Positions 18,832-27,776 are shown, counted from the stretch's first letter. The stretch is DNA of 42,585 nt from Roseomonas sp. (GCA_020249125.1 JADCGG010000143.1:1-42585); one strand, 5' to 3'. Program-made: numbers and translations. The notes: a model not told the origin generated them from the sequence alone.

Positions 18832-20016
18832 TCAAGTCTCCCGCCTGCGCAGCAGGATGAACAGAATGGTGCAGATCAGCACCGCGACCACAAAGGTCAT
18901 CAGCGCCGCGCCAATCCCGCCAATGCTGGCCGCAACACCGGAAGCGGCCTGCATGATGGCGGCTCCGCCGAAAAAAGCGACATTCATGGCGGAAAGTGCT
19001 CGGCCCACGCGTTCCGGCGGTGTGGCGGCACGCACCAGGGCGAAGCAGATCACCTGGGTTGAGATCAGCAGGCCAAATAGCACCAGCAACACCGCATCCG
19101 CCGCCACCGGCCAGGAAAGCGCGCCGCCCAGGACCATCAGCGCAATGGCCGAAACCGCGCCGATATGCCCTGCCGCCAGAATGCCGCCGCGTTGCTTCTG
19201 AAAGCGCCGTTCCAGAATGCCGGCAAGCAACGGCCCGATAATCAGCGCAACGGTGCAAAGCAACAACACATGCCCCGCCTCCACGCGCGAAAGGCCGCGT
19301 TCTTCCATCAGCCAGGGCCCGCCCCACAAGCCGCGCACACCAAGCACCACGGCGAAGGAGGTCCAGGCCATGACAATCGGGGCGCGCAATTCGCGCGAAA
19401 AGCCAAGGCGGATCACATCACGCGCATCTTCTTTCAGGCTGCGCCGTGTGGCGGCATCGGGCGGGGTTTCACGCACGACAAAGGCAACGGCCAGCGCGGC
19501 AAAAACCGCGAGACCGGCGCAGGCAAGGAAGCCCGCGCGCCAGCCGGAATATTCCACCAGAAAGGCCAGGGGAGACGCAGAAATCACCATGCCGGTATTG
19601 CCCACGGCCTGCACAATCCCGCCCCACAGCCCGAAGCGCTGCGCCGGCATATTCTTGGCGGCATAGGTGATGGGGCACATCAACATGCCAGAACAGCCAA
19701 TGCCCAAGACCATTTGCGCGACCAGCATGGCAGCGGCGCCATCGGCATTGGCGGCCAGCACCGCGCCGCCCGCGGCAATCGTCAGCAGCAAAAGCGCGGT
19801 CGGCTTCACGCCCCAACGATCCAGCGCAACGCCCACCGGCAGCATCGCCAGCGCGAAGGTCGCCGGGAAGGCACCGGTCAGCGCGGCCAAACCATCGGCG
19901 GTGATGCCAAGATCACGTTGCAGCACATCCGCGGCAATCGCGGGCAGGGTGCGCACGGCATTGGAAAACACATGCCCCATCGTCAGCGCCATGATGGAAA
20001 GAGCGATGAGGTTCAT
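18832..20016 (-). CDS. Major facilitator superfamily transporter
   Basis: This 394-aa protein has about 12 hydrophobic segments, with DRWGVKPTALLLLT as the loop 2-3 motif and a charged central loop near residues 178-200. It has the layout of the small-molecule/organic-acid MFS carriers but no diagnostic substrate motif. It sits between the CoxL-like gene, 80 bp downstream, and an FAD-linked 2-hydroxyacid oxidase gene 16 bp upstream on the same strand. That context favours uptake of a carboxylate handled by these enzymes, which is inference. Confidence 0.85.
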   Translation of the reverse strand: MNLIALSIMALTMGHVFSNAVRTLPAIAADVLQRDLGITADGLAALTGAFPATFALAMLPVGVALDRWGVKPTALLLLTIAAGGAVLAANADGAAAMLVAQMVLGIGCSGMLMCPITYAAKNMPAQRFGLWGGIVQAVGNTGMVISASPLAFLVEYSGWRAGFLACAGLAVFAALAVAFVVRETPPDAATRRSLKEDARDVIRLGFSRELRAPIVMAWTSFAVVLGVRGLWGGPWLMEERGLSRVEAGHVLLLCTVALIIGPLLAGILERRFQKQRGGILAAGHIGAVSAIALMVLGGALSWPVAADAVLLVLFGLLISTQVICFALVRAATPPERVGRALSAMNVAFFGGAAIMQAASGVAASIGGIGAALMTFVVAVLICTILFILLRRRET

Positions 20017-20032
20017 GGGGCGGGTGCGCGCT

Positions 20033-21424
20033 TCAATTCCGGAACATCTTGCCGGGATTGAGAATGCCCTTGGGGTCCAGCGTGGCCTTCAGGCTGCGCA
20101 TCACGGCCAGCGCTTCCGCGCCATGTTCCTGTTCCAGAAATTCGCGCTTGCCAAGACCAATGCCGTGTTCGCCCGAACAGGTGCCGCCAAGCGCCAGGCC
20201 TTGCGCAACGATTTCTCGGTCAAGCGCCCAGGCTTTTTCCAAGGCTGCCTGATCATTATCCGGAAACAGGATCAGGCAATGGAAATTGCCATCACCCACA
20301 TGGCCGACGATGCAGCTTGTCTGCCCGGAAGCCTTGGCGGTTTCCTTCGCCTTCACCACCGCTTCCGCCAGGCGCGAGATTGGCACGCAAACATCGGTGG
20401 TAATGCCGCGATGGCCGGGCTTCAGTGCAATGGCGGCCCAATAGGCATCATGCCGTGCCTTCCAAAGCCGGTTGCGGGCTTCGGCATCGGTCGCGGATTC
20501 AAAGCTCGTGGCGCCGAAATCCCGCGCGACTGCTTCCACCGCTTGCGCCTGTTCCATCACACTGGCGGGCGAGCCATGGAATTCCAGAAACAGCGTCGTG
20601 GTGGCAGTAAAACCTTCCAGCTTGGAATAGCGGATGCAGGCTTCCATCTGATCCTCATCCAGCAATTCAATCCGCGCCACGGGAATACCGCTTTGCATCA
20701 CGGTGCTGACGGTTTCCACGGCGGCGGCAAGGCTTGGGAATTGGCAGACGGCGGCGCTGATGCCTTCAGGAATGCCATGCAGGCGCAGACGGATTTTGGT
20801 AATGACGCCAAGCGTGCCTTCTGATCCAATGAAAAGCCGCGTCAGATCATAGCCATTGGCGGCCTTGCGCGTGCGCCCGCCGGTTTGAATGACGCGCCCA
20901 TCCGCCAGCACCACTTCCAGCCCCAGCACGTTTTCGCGAATGGTGCCGTAGCGCACCGCATTGGTGCCGGAAGCGCGCGTGGCGCACATGCCGCCAATGC
21001 TGCAATGGCTGCCGGGGTCCACCGGAAAGAACAGCCCCTCGGCGCGCAGAAAATCATTCAAGGCTTGCCGCGTGACGCCGGGTTCAATCAGGCAATCCAT
21101 ATCCTCAGTATTCAGTTCCAACACCGCCGTCATTTGCGACAGATCGAGCGATATGCCGCCACGCACAGGATTGACATGGCCTTCCAGCGATGTGCCGGCG
21201 CCAAAGGGCACCACCGGCACGCCATGCTGGTGGCAAAGCGCCATGATGCGGCTGACTTCATCCGTGGTCTGCACGAAGGCGACAGCATCTGGCAGCGTGG
21301 GCGGCGTGGTATCTTCCCCCCGGCTATGCTGTTCGCGCATCGCCTGCGCGGTACTCAGCCTTTCCCCCAGAAAGCCGCGGATGCTGGCAATGACCTGTTC
21401 TATGGCGGTGGCGCTGGCATTCAT
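20033..21424 (-). CDS. FAD-binding 2-hydroxyacid oxidase/dehydrogenase (D-lactate dehydrogenase/GlcD type)
   Basis: This 463-aa flavoprotein has an N-terminal PCMH-type FAD domain, with VPFGAGTSLEGHVNPVRGG near residues 71-89, PGSHCSIGGMCATRASGTNA and GSEGTLGVITKIRL, and a C-terminal FAD-oxidase domain with VGHVGDGNFHCLILFP and CSGEHGIGLGKREFL. These His/Gly motifs bind the substrate carboxylate and an active-site metal in the D-lactate dehydrogenase (LDHD) branch. GlcE and GlcF partners are absent, which favours a single-subunit D-lactate/D-2-hydroxyacid dehydrogenase over glycolate oxidase. The start has GAGGAAA just upstream. It is divergent from the HpcH/HpaI aldolase gene across a 151-bp gap. 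Confidence 0.9.
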   Translation of the reverse strand: MNASATAIEQVIASIRGFLGERLSTAQAMREQHSRGEDTTPPTLPDAVAFVQTTDEVSRIMALCHQHGVPVVPFGAGTSLEGHVNPVRGGISLDLSQMTAVLELNTEDMDCLIEPGVTRQALNDFLRAEGLFFPVDPGSHCSIGGMCATRASGTNAVRYGTIRENVLGLEVVLADGRVIQTGGRTRKAANGYDLTRLFIGSEGTLGVITKIRLRLHGIPEGISAAVCQFPSLAAAVETVSTVMQSGIPVARIELLDEDQMEACIRYSKLEGFTATTTLFLEFHGSPASVMEQAQAVEAVARDFGATSFESATDAEARNRLWKARHDAYWAAIALKPGHRGITTDVCVPISRLAEAVVKAKETAKASGQTSCIVGHVGDGNFHCLILFPDNDQAALEKAWALDREIVAQGLALGGTCSGEHGIGLGKREFLEQEHGAEALAVMRSLKATLDPKGILNPGKMFRN

Positions 21425-21575
21425 GGTGTTTCCTCATGCCGGCGGCTTAAGGCGCGCGGCGGGTTGCACCCTTTTTGCCGCTTGCGGGGCGGCGCGTCCA
21501 GCGGGGCATCTTCCGGCCCGGAACAATCTGGCCTAGCCTCGTGCCCATCAGCGTCCCGAAGGAGGAAACAGGGCA

Positions 21576-22337
21576 ATGCCGAATAAGGTCAAGCAGATGT
21601 GGAAGGCCGGCCAGGCCGTGGCCAATGGGTGGCTTGCCATCCCGAATGCCTTTTCGGCGGAAATGTTCGCCCAATCCGGCTGGGACAGCATAACCGTGGA
21701 TATGCAGCATGGCGTGCAGGATTATCTTTCCTGTGTGGCCTGCTTCCAGGGCATGCACCCGCACCCCGTAACCCCCATGGTGCGCGTGCCATGGAATGAA
21801 CCGGGTATCATCGGCAAAGTTTTGGACGCCGGCGCCTATGGCGTGATCTGCCCCATGGTGAATACGCCGGAAGAAGCCCGCGCCCTGGTGCAATATTGCA
21901 AATACCCGCCCCACGGCACGCGTTCCAATGGCCCGATCCGCGCCGGGCTTTATGGTGAAGGCGGTTCCTATCAAAAGACCGCGAATGACGAAATCCTTGT
22001 CATTCCTATGATCGAAACCAAGCAGGCCATTGAAAATATCGCCGCCATCCTGGATGTGCCGGGCATTGATGGCATTTATGTTGGGCCTTCGGATCTTTCG
22101 TTCTCCTACGGCATGGAACCGAAGCTGGATGTGGAAGACCCCTTCATCCTGGGCATTTATGAAAAGCTGCTGGCGGAATGCGGCAAGCGCGGCATCGCCG
22201 CCGGGCTGCATTGCGGGTCGCCTGCCTATGCCAAGCGCATGATCAAGATGGGCTACAAGCTGGTGACCATCGCCAATGAAGTCGCCATCATGGTCAATGC
22301 CGCGAAGGCGATTGTGAAAGACATCAAATCCGCCTGA
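21576..22337 (+). CDS. HpcH/HpaI aldolase family protein
   Basis: This 253-aa TIM-barrel class II pyruvate-type aldolase or lyase resembles 2,4-dihydroxyhept-2-ene-dioate and 2-keto-3-deoxy-sugar aldolases. Visible landmarks are NGWLAIPNAFSAEM, the catalytic-loop His45 in VDMQHG, the metal-ligand Glu of PMIETKQAIENI and the Asp of YVGPSDLSFSYG. A perfect AAGGAGG lies just upstream of the ATG, so expression is probably strong. Its divergent neighbour makes or uses 2-hydroxyacids, and the product of such aldolases is pyruvate or another 2-oxoacid, so the two could belong to one catabolic route. The actual substrate is unknown. Confidence 0.9.
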   Translation: MPNKVKQMWKAGQAVANGWLAIPNAFSAEMFAQSGWDSITVDMQHGVQDYLSCVACFQGMHPHPVTPMVRVPWNEPGIIGKVLDAGAYGVICPMVNTPEEARALVQYCKYPPHGTRSNGPIRAGLYGEGGSYQKTANDEILVIPMIETKQAIENIAAILDVPGIDGIYVGPSDLSFSYGMEPKLDVEDPFILGIYEKLLAECGKRGIAAGLHCGSPAYAKRMIKMGYKLVTIANEVAIMVNAAKAIVKDIKSA

Positions 22338-22339
22338 CC

Positions 22340-22768
22340 ATGGAACGTAGCAGCTTTCGCTACTTCTTCCCCCTGAGTGTCCGCTACAATGAAGTGGATG
22401 CTCAGGGCATTGTCTTCAACGCGCATTACCTGACCTGGTATGATATGGCGGTATCCGCCTATATCCGTGCCGCCGGCTGGGATAATCGCGCTGAGATCAA
22501 GGCAAGTGGCGCGGATTTTCACGTTGTGCGCGCCTTGGTGGAATACAAGGTCGGCATCGGCCATGATGAGGAATTGGCAATTGGCGTGCGCACCACGCGG
22601 ATTGGCACTTCTTCCATCGCCTTTCAGCCGGCGATTTTTCATGCCGATGGCGAAAGGTTGCTCGCAACCGGCGAAATCATCTGGGTCTGGACGGATCAGG
22701 CCAGCAAGCGGCCCATCCCGGTGCCGGATCGGCTGCGCGCGCTGCTGACGCGCTTTGATGGCGGGTGA
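22340..22768 (+). CDS. Acyl-CoA thioesterase, 4-hydroxybenzoyl-CoA thioesterase/YbgC type
   Basis: This 142-aa single hotdog-fold enzyme hydrolyses acyl- or aroyl-CoA esters. The family active-site segment is VRYNEVDAQGIVFNAHYLTW, with catalytic Asp20 and the usual downstream Asn/His, followed by a long hydrophobic helix. The gene starts 2 bp after the aldolase stop, so it is in the same operon and probably acts on a CoA thioester of the same route. Membership of this family is clear; the acyl group is not. Confidence 0.88.
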   Translation: MERSSFRYFFPLSVRYNEVDAQGIVFNAHYLTWYDMAVSAYIRAAGWDNRAEIKASGADFHVVRALVEYKVGIGHDEELAIGVRTTRIGTSSIAFQPAIFHADGERLLATGEIIWVWTDQASKRPIPVPDRLRALLTRFDGG

Positions 22769-22840
22769 AGCGTTCGGGCTTTTCAACTGCTCTGAATGCG
22801 ATAGGCTGCCCGCCAAGGAAATGCCAAGGCGGATCAAGCG

Positions 22841-24625
22841 ATGAACCACATGAGCCATAGCGCCCTGAATGCGGCGCAAGATGACGCAGCGCTGGTGAGG
22901 GCGTGGTTGCAAGGCTTTGAAGCGGCGCTCAACACCGGTGATCAGGCGAGGCTCGCCGCGCTTTTCGCCCCTGAAAGCCATTGGCGCGATTTGCTCGCCT
23001 TCACCTGGAATATCACGCCGCATATGGGCGCGCAGGACATCGCGGCGGCGCTGGCAAAGGCGCAGCCTGCGATTGGCGCGCATGGCTTCGCCTTGGCCGA
23101 AACACGTACAGCGCCGCGCCGCGTGAAGCGGCTCGGGCTTGAGGTGATTGAAGCGATCTTTCATTTCGAAACGCGCCTTGGCCGCGGTGATGGCGTGCTG
23201 CGCCTGCCGCTGGATAATCCCGCGCAAGCCTGGGTGCTGCTGACCACGCTTGAAGAATTCAAGGGTTTTGAGGAAAAAACCGGCAAGCGCCGGCCCAGCG
23301 GTGAAGCCTATTCGCGCAATTTCGGCGGCGATAATTGGCAGGATCAGCGCGACAAGGCGCAGGCCTTCGCGGGCAGGGACCCGGTGGTGCTGGTGATTGG
23401 CGCGGGACAGGCTGGGCTTAGCATCGCGGCGCGGCTTGGCCAGCTTGGGCTGGATACGCTGGTTGTCGAAAAGCATGATCGCATCGGCGATAATTGGCGC
23501 AAGCGCTATCATTCACTCGCGCTGCATAACCAGGTGCATGTGAACCACCTGCCCTATATGCCATTTCCGCCGACCTGGCCGAAATATATTCCGAAGGACA
23601 TGCTGGCGAATTGGTTTGAACATTACGCCTGGGCGCTTGAGATCAATGTCTGGACCAGCACGGAATTCCTCGGCGGTTCTTATGATGAGAAGGCCGGACA
23701 TTGGCGCGTGCGGCTGCGGCGTGCCGATGGTTCCATCCGGGAAATGGCGCCGCGCCATGTGGTTTTTGCCAATGGCGTCAGCGGTATTCCGAAAGTGCCG
23801 CATTTGGCTGGACTGGATGCCTTCAAGGGTGATGTGATTCATTCCCATAGCTTCACCAGCGGCGCGGCCTGGCGCGGCAAGCGGGCGCTGGTGCTGGGCA
23901 CCGGCAATAGTGGGCATGATGTGGCGCAGGATCTGCACAGCCATGATGTCGCCACCAGCATCATCCAGCGCGGTTCCACCACAGTCGTCAGCATAGACCC
24001 GAGTGCGAAGATGAATTACGCGCTGTATGATGAAGGCCCGTCGCTGGAAGATTGCGATCTGATCGCCACTTCCGGCACGCCGCCGCTGATCATTCGCGGT
24101 TATCAAATGGCCGTGCAGCGCATGGCGGAATTGGACAAGGATTTGATCGCGGCCTTGAAGGCGCGCGGCTTCAAATATGACCTCGGCGAAGATGGCACCG
24201 GCCATCAGATGAAATATCGCAGGCGTGGCGGCGGCTATTACCTGGATGCGGGCTGTTCCGGCCTGATCATCAAGGGCGAGATCGGCCTGCTGCAATTTGA
24301 CGATATCGCTGAATTCGTCGCCGAAGGCGCGAAGATGAAGGATGGGCGGATCATTCCTGCTGATCTTCTGGTGCTCGCGACAGGCTATTACACGCAACAG
24401 GAATTGGTGCGTCGCCTGATGGGCGATGCCATCGCCGATAAGGTGGGCTCCATTTGGGGCATTGGTGAGGATGGCGAATTGGCCAATATGTGGAAGCCCA
24501 CGGCGCAAGAAGGGCTGTGGTTCATGGCCGGCAGCCTGGCGCAATGCCGTATCTATTCGAAATACCTGGCGCTTCAGATCAAGGCGCGGGAAGAAGGCAT
24601 GATCTCGCGCGGGGCGACCGGCTAA
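22841..24625 (+). CDS. Flavin-containing monooxygenase with N-terminal NTF2/SnoaL-like domain
   Basis: This 594-aa protein has two parts. Residues 13-145 look like an NTF2/SnoaL-type small domain (ALVRAWLQGFEAALNTGDQARLAALFAPESHWRDLL). From about residue 182 there is a flavoprotein monooxygenase with GAGQAG (187-192) for FAD, the FMO fingerprint FKGDVIHSHSF (328-338, FxGxxxHxxxF) and GTGNSG (353-358) for NADPH. The final Phe rather than Trp-Pro places it with FMO/YUC-type enzymes rather than Baeyer-Villiger monooxygenases. It would oxygenate a small nucleophile or carbonyl compound; the substrate is unknown. The stop overlaps by 4 nt that of the convergent dehydratase-like gene. Confidence 0.88.
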   Translation: MNHMSHSALNAAQDDAALVRAWLQGFEAALNTGDQARLAALFAPESHWRDLLAFTWNITPHMGAQDIAAALAKAQPAIGAHGFALAETRTAPRRVKRLGLEVIEAIFHFETRLGRGDGVLRLPLDNPAQAWVLLTTLEEFKGFEEKTGKRRPSGEAYSRNFGGDNWQDQRDKAQAFAGRDPVVLVIGAGQAGLSIAARLGQLGLDTLVVEKHDRIGDNWRKRYHSLALHNQVHVNHLPYMPFPPTWPKYIPKDMLANWFEHYAWALEINVWTSTEFLGGSYDEKAGHWRVRLRRADGSIREMAPRHVVFANGVSGIPKVPHLAGLDAFKGDVIHSHSFTSGAAWRGKRALVLGTGNSGHDVAQDLHSHDVATSIIQRGSTTVVSIDPSAKMNYALYDEGPSLEDCDLIATSGTPPLIIRGYQMAVQRMAELDKDLIAALKARGFKYDLGEDGTGHQMKYRRRGGGYYLDAGCSGLIIKGEIGLLQFDDIAEFVAEGAKMKDGRIIPADLLVLATGYYTQQELVRRLMGDAIADKVGSIWGIGEDGELANMWKPTAQEGLWFMAGSLAQCRIYSKYLALQIKAREEGMISRGATG

Positions 24626-25548
24626 ACTACGCCCGCCGGATCACAATTCGCTCCACAAAGCACAATGCCGATATGGGCGCCCGTCGGCGCGCGCCAAGCG
24701 CCCGAAAGTAGCGCGGCAAGTGCAGCCGCACCGCCCGGTTCGGCAACGATGCGGAGCTTCTCCCATAACCAACGCCGCGCAGCGATGATCGCCTCATCCG
24801 GCAGGGTCACGCATTCAGCGCGCGTGGCGCCCAGCACTTCAAAGGCCAAGCGCCCAGCGCGGCGCGCGCCCAGGCTATCGGCGGCAATGCCGCCCACCGG
24901 CACATCCACCGGCGCGCCCGCTTTTTGCGCCATGGTCAGCGTGGCGCAGGCTTCCGGTTCCACCACCACCAGCCCCGCACGCCCCGCATACCAGGCACCA
25001 ATGCCGCCAAACAGGCCGCCGCCCCCTGCCGCGATCAGCACATGCGTCACTTCCGGCGCATCCTGTTCCAATTCCAGTCCGATCGTGCCCTGGCCGGCCA
25101 ATACCTCGGCCTGGTCATAGGCATGGACCAGCATGGCGCCCACCTCCGCCGCGCGGGCTTCGGATGCGATGCGCGCTTCCTCATAGCTTGCGCCACCCAC
25201 AACCAACCGCGCGCCGAAGCCTTCAATGCGCGCGCGCTTCACGGCGGGGGTGGGTGCGGGGACGAAAATCTCGGCGGGCACGCCAAGGCTTTGCGCGGCA
25301 TAGGCCACCGCCGCGCCGTGATTGCCGCCGGATGCCGCAATAACCCCCGCCGCCGGCACCGCGCCGGATAGCAGCCGATTGAAGGCGCCGCGCGGCTTGA
25401 AGGACCCTGTCACTTGCAGGAATTCCAGCTTGAGCGTGACGGGGTGTTCCGTGCCCAGTTCATGCGGGGCAAGGCGCAGCACCGGGGTGCGGCGGATATG
25501 CGGGGCAATGCGCGCCATGGCGGCGCTGATGTCGCTGCGGTCTATCAT
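24622..25548 (-). CDS. Serine/threonine dehydratase-like PLP enzyme
   Basis: This is a 308-aa fold-type II PLP enzyme. The cofactor lysine is Lys51 in TGSFKPRGAFNRL, the substrate loop is ASGGNHGAAVAYAA (about 72-85), and the phosphate-binding loop is AAGGGGLFGGIG. No C-terminal ACT regulatory domain is present, so it resembles catabolic threonine dehydratase, serine racemase or hydroxyaspartate ammonia-lyase rather than IlvA. SFKPRG, where SFKxRGA is the rule, fits. It lies divergent from hprK with a 134-bp gap and convergent with the monooxygenase. The reaction is probably deamination of a hydroxy-amino acid; the exact substrate is undetermined. Confidence 0.88.
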   Translation of the reverse strand: MIDRSDISAAMARIAPHIRRTPVLRLAPHELGTEHPVTLKLEFLQVTGSFKPRGAFNRLLSGAVPAAGVIAASGGNHGAAVAYAAQSLGVPAEIFVPAPTPAVKRARIEGFGARLVVGGASYEEARIASEARAAEVGAMLVHAYDQAEVLAGQGTIGLELEQDAPEVTHVLIAAGGGGLFGGIGAWYAGRAGLVVVEPEACATLTMAQKAGAPVDVPVGGIAADSLGARRAGRLAFEVLGATRAECVTLPDEAIIAARRWLWEKLRIVAEPGGAAALAALLSGAWRAPTGAHIGIVLCGANCDPAGVV

Positions 25549-25682
25549 GGCCTCAAGCTGCCCCGCCTGCCCCGCCCCGGCAAGCGCTTCCCGCGCCGTG
25601 GCGTTTCTGGCATGATCGGCTCAGGAAAAGGCGCGCAAGGCGCCCATTCGGGAAGGGGCCGGCGCGAGGGTGCCGGCGGGCC

Positions 25683-26120
25683 ATGCTCATCCACGCAAGC
25701 GCCGCGGCGCTCGGTTCAGAAGCGGTTTTGCTGCGCGGCCCGGCAGGGTCGGGCAAATCCGATCTCGTGCTGCGCCTGATGGCGCGGGGCTGGCAATTGG
25801 TGGCGGATGATCAGGTGATGATCGAAGGCGCGCAGCTTGCCGCACCGCGCGCGCTCCGCGGCATGTTGGAAATTCGCGGCCTTGGCATTTTTGCAGCGCT
25901 GCCCGTCGCCCCCCGCGCGCGGCTTTGCCTGGTGGTGGATTTGGTGCCGCGCGCCGATGTGCCGCGCCTGCCGGAACCCGCTTTCTGGCAAGGCCCTGCC
26001 GGCGCCGTGCCGCGCGTGGCGCTACATGCTTTTGATGATTCCATCTGCGAAAAACTCACCTACGCCCTGGCCGCCGCTTCCGGCCGGCTACGCCAAAAAT
26101 CAGGAGCCTTCGCGGCATGA
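25683..26120 (+). CDS. hprK: HPr kinase/phosphorylase, short alphaproteobacterial form
   Basis: At 145 aa this is less than half of Firmicute HprK; only the C-terminal kinase domain is present, as is typical of alphaproteobacteria. The P-loop GPAGSGKS is at residues 19-26, VADDQVMIEG at 40-49, and the HprK signature LEIRGLGIF at 62-70. It would phosphorylate and dephosphorylate HPr on its regulatory serine. It is the first gene of a run of five overlapping genes. The two-component pair ChvG/ChvI, often found directly upstream in Rhizobiales and others, is not here: a divergent dehydratase-like gene takes its place. Confidence 0.92.
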   Translation: MLIHASAAALGSEAVLLRGPAGSGKSDLVLRLMARGWQLVADDQVMIEGAQLAAPRALRGMLEIRGLGIFAALPVAPRARLCLVVDLVPRADVPRLPEPAFWQGPAGAVPRVALHAFDDSICEKLTYALAAASGRLRQKSGAFAA

Positions 26121-27052
26121 GCAGCAGCGCGCGAGAGATCATTCTGGTCACCGGGCTTTCCGGCGCGGGTAAGGCTTCCATCCTGCGCGTTCTGGAAGAT
26201 CTGGGGTTTGAGACCGTGGACAACCCGCCCATTTCCATCCTGGAATCCTTGGTGGGTGATGGCGTTTTGCCATTGGCCGCCGGCATTGATGCGCGCACGC
26301 GGGATTTCGATGCGGCGGCGGTGCTGCGCGTTTTGGATCGGCTGCGGCTGCGTCCGGACATCAAGGTCTCGCTCATTTTCGCGACCGCCGAGGATGAGGC
26401 GCTGCTCCGCCGCTATACCGAATCGCGCCGCCGCCATCCTCTGGCGCCGGGCGGGCCGATGGGATCGCGCGTGCTGGATGGCATTGCGCGGGAAAAGGCG
26501 CTGCTGGAAGCGCTGCGGGATACGGCGGACCTGACGATTGATACATCCGACCTGCCGCTGGCTGATCTGCGACGGATGATTGAAGGGCGCTTCGCCCCGG
26601 ATGCGGCGGCGGGCTTGGCGGTTTCCGTGTTGTCCTTTGCCTATCCCAAGGGCCTGCCTCGGGAAGCCGATCTGGTTTTCGACGTAAGATTCTTGCGCAA
26701 CCCGCATTACGACCCGGTGCTGCGCCCCATGACCGGCCAGGCCGCGCCGGTGGCGGCCTGCATTGAAGCCGATCCGGATTTTTCGGCCTTTTGGCAGAGG
26801 TTACGGGAATTTCTTGAGCTTTTGCTGCCGCGCTACGCCGCCGAGGGCAAAAAATATTTCACGATTGCGGTAGGCTGCACCGGGGGCAAGCATCGGTCGG
26901 TCCTTGTCGCGGAACGCCTGGCAGGGCATCTTCATGAGGCTGGTTGGCGGGTTGATCTTGCCCATCGGGAATTGAAAATTGCTGGCGGACAGGTTAGCCC
27001 CGCCAGCACTTCGACCGCTCTGGGCCAGGAGGCCCTTTCGCAAGAATCATGA
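26117..27052 (+). CDS. rapZ: RNase adapter protein RapZ / P-loop nucleotide-binding protein
   Basis: This is a 311-aa member of the RapZ (YvcJ) family. The N-terminal P-loop domain has GLSGAGKAS at residues 13-21, followed by the family-typical LEDLGFETVDNPP. The C-terminal domain, which binds RNA or metabolites in E. coli RapZ, contains SFAYPKGLPREADLVFDVRFLRNPHY and GCTGGKHRSVLVAERLA. The residue after the P-loop Lys19 is Ala20 where Ser/Thr is usual, with Ser21 next; this may alter Mg/nucleotide handling or be a lineage variant. It overlaps hprK and the EIIA gene by ATGA at both ends. The C-terminus has an extra Ser/Thr/Gln-rich tail. Confidence 0.93.
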   Translation: MSSSAREIILVTGLSGAGKASILRVLEDLGFETVDNPPISILESLVGDGVLPLAAGIDARTRDFDAAAVLRVLDRLRLRPDIKVSLIFATAEDEALLRRYTESRRRHPLAPGGPMGSRVLDGIAREKALLEALRDTADLTIDTSDLPLADLRRMIEGRFAPDAAAGLAVSVLSFAYPKGLPREADLVFDVRFLRNPHYDPVLRPMTGQAAPVAACIEADPDFSAFWQRLREFLELLLPRYAAEGKKYFTIAVGCTGGKHRSVLVAERLAGHLHEAGWRVDLAHRELKIAGGQVSPASTSTALGQEALSQES

Positions 27053-27474
27053 TAGGTCTTGTTCTGGTTTCCCATGGCAGGCTGGCCGAGGAATTGCGGC
27101 TGGCGATGGAACATGTTGTCGGCCCTCAGCAGGCGGTAGCTACCGTCTGCATCGGCCCTGATGATGATATGGATATGCGCCGGCGTGAAATACGCGATTC
27201 CATCGCGCAAGTGGATCAGGGCGATGGCGTAGTGGTGCTGACCGATATGTATGGCGGCACGCCTTCCAACTTGGCGATGCAGATGGTGGAAAAGGGCAAG
27301 CCAGTGGAAGTGCTGGCGGGGGTGAACCTGCCTTTGCTGGTAAAGCTTGCGAAGGTGCGCGGCAGTGAACCGCTGCATGAAGCGCTGGACCACGCCAAGG
27401 CAGCGGGCCGGAAATATATTGCGCTGGCGCGCGATGTGGCGGGCGCCAAGCCCAATGGCAGCGCCAAGGAATGA
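27049..27474 (+). CDS. PTS EIIA component, mannose family, regulatory type
   Basis: This 141-aa single-domain EIIA-Man-like protein has its phosphorylatable His at residue 9 (LVLVSHGRLAEEL), the start of the active-site loop. VVVLTDMYGGTPSNLAMQM is the conserved second block. Length is that of free-standing EIIA rather than an EIIAB fusion. No EIIB, EIIC or EIID gene is near, so it probably ends a phosphorelay and regulates other proteins instead of importing sugar. It overlaps rapZ and ptsH by 4 nt each. Confidence 0.92.
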   Translation: MIGLVLVSHGRLAEELRLAMEHVVGPQQAVATVCIGPDDDMDMRRREIRDSIAQVDQGDGVVVLTDMYGGTPSNLAMQMVEKGKPVEVLAGVNLPLLVKLAKVRGSEPLHEALDHAKAAGRKYIALARDVAGAKPNGSAKE

Positions 27475-27776
27475 CAGAAGCCGCCCCGGCCCCTTCTTCC
27501 GGCGGCATGGTGCTGCGCCGTTCTGTTGTCATTCCCAATAGTCGCGGCCTGCATGCCCGCGCGGCGGCCAAGCTGGTGGCGTTGGCGGAACGCTATTCCG
27601 CCTGCGTGAATGTGCTGCGTGATGGGCAAAGCGTGCCCGCCGTTTCCATTATGGGGCTGATGATGCTGGGCGCGGGGCGCGGCGCCGAAATTGTGATCGA
27701 AGCCGAAGGCTGGGACGCCAAGGAAGCTTTGGACGCGGTGGCCGCCCTGGTGGAAGCAGGCTTCCATGAAGACTGA
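27471..27776 (+). CDS. ptsH: Phosphocarrier protein HPr
   Basis: This is a 101-aa HPr with a 13-residue N-terminal extension. His28 in NSRGLHARAAAKL is the residue phosphorylated by enzyme I, and Ser58 in VSIMGLMMLGAG is the equivalent of the HprK target serine. The presence of that serine agrees with hprK in the same operon. It overlaps the EIIA gene by 4 nt and ptsI by 11 nt. It would carry phosphate from EI to the mannose-type EIIA. Confidence 0.94.
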   Translation: MTEAAPAPSSGGMVLRRSVVIPNSRGLHARAAAKLVALAERYSACVNVLRDGQSVPAVSIMGLMMLGAGRGAEIVIEAEGWDAKEALDAVAALVEAGFHED

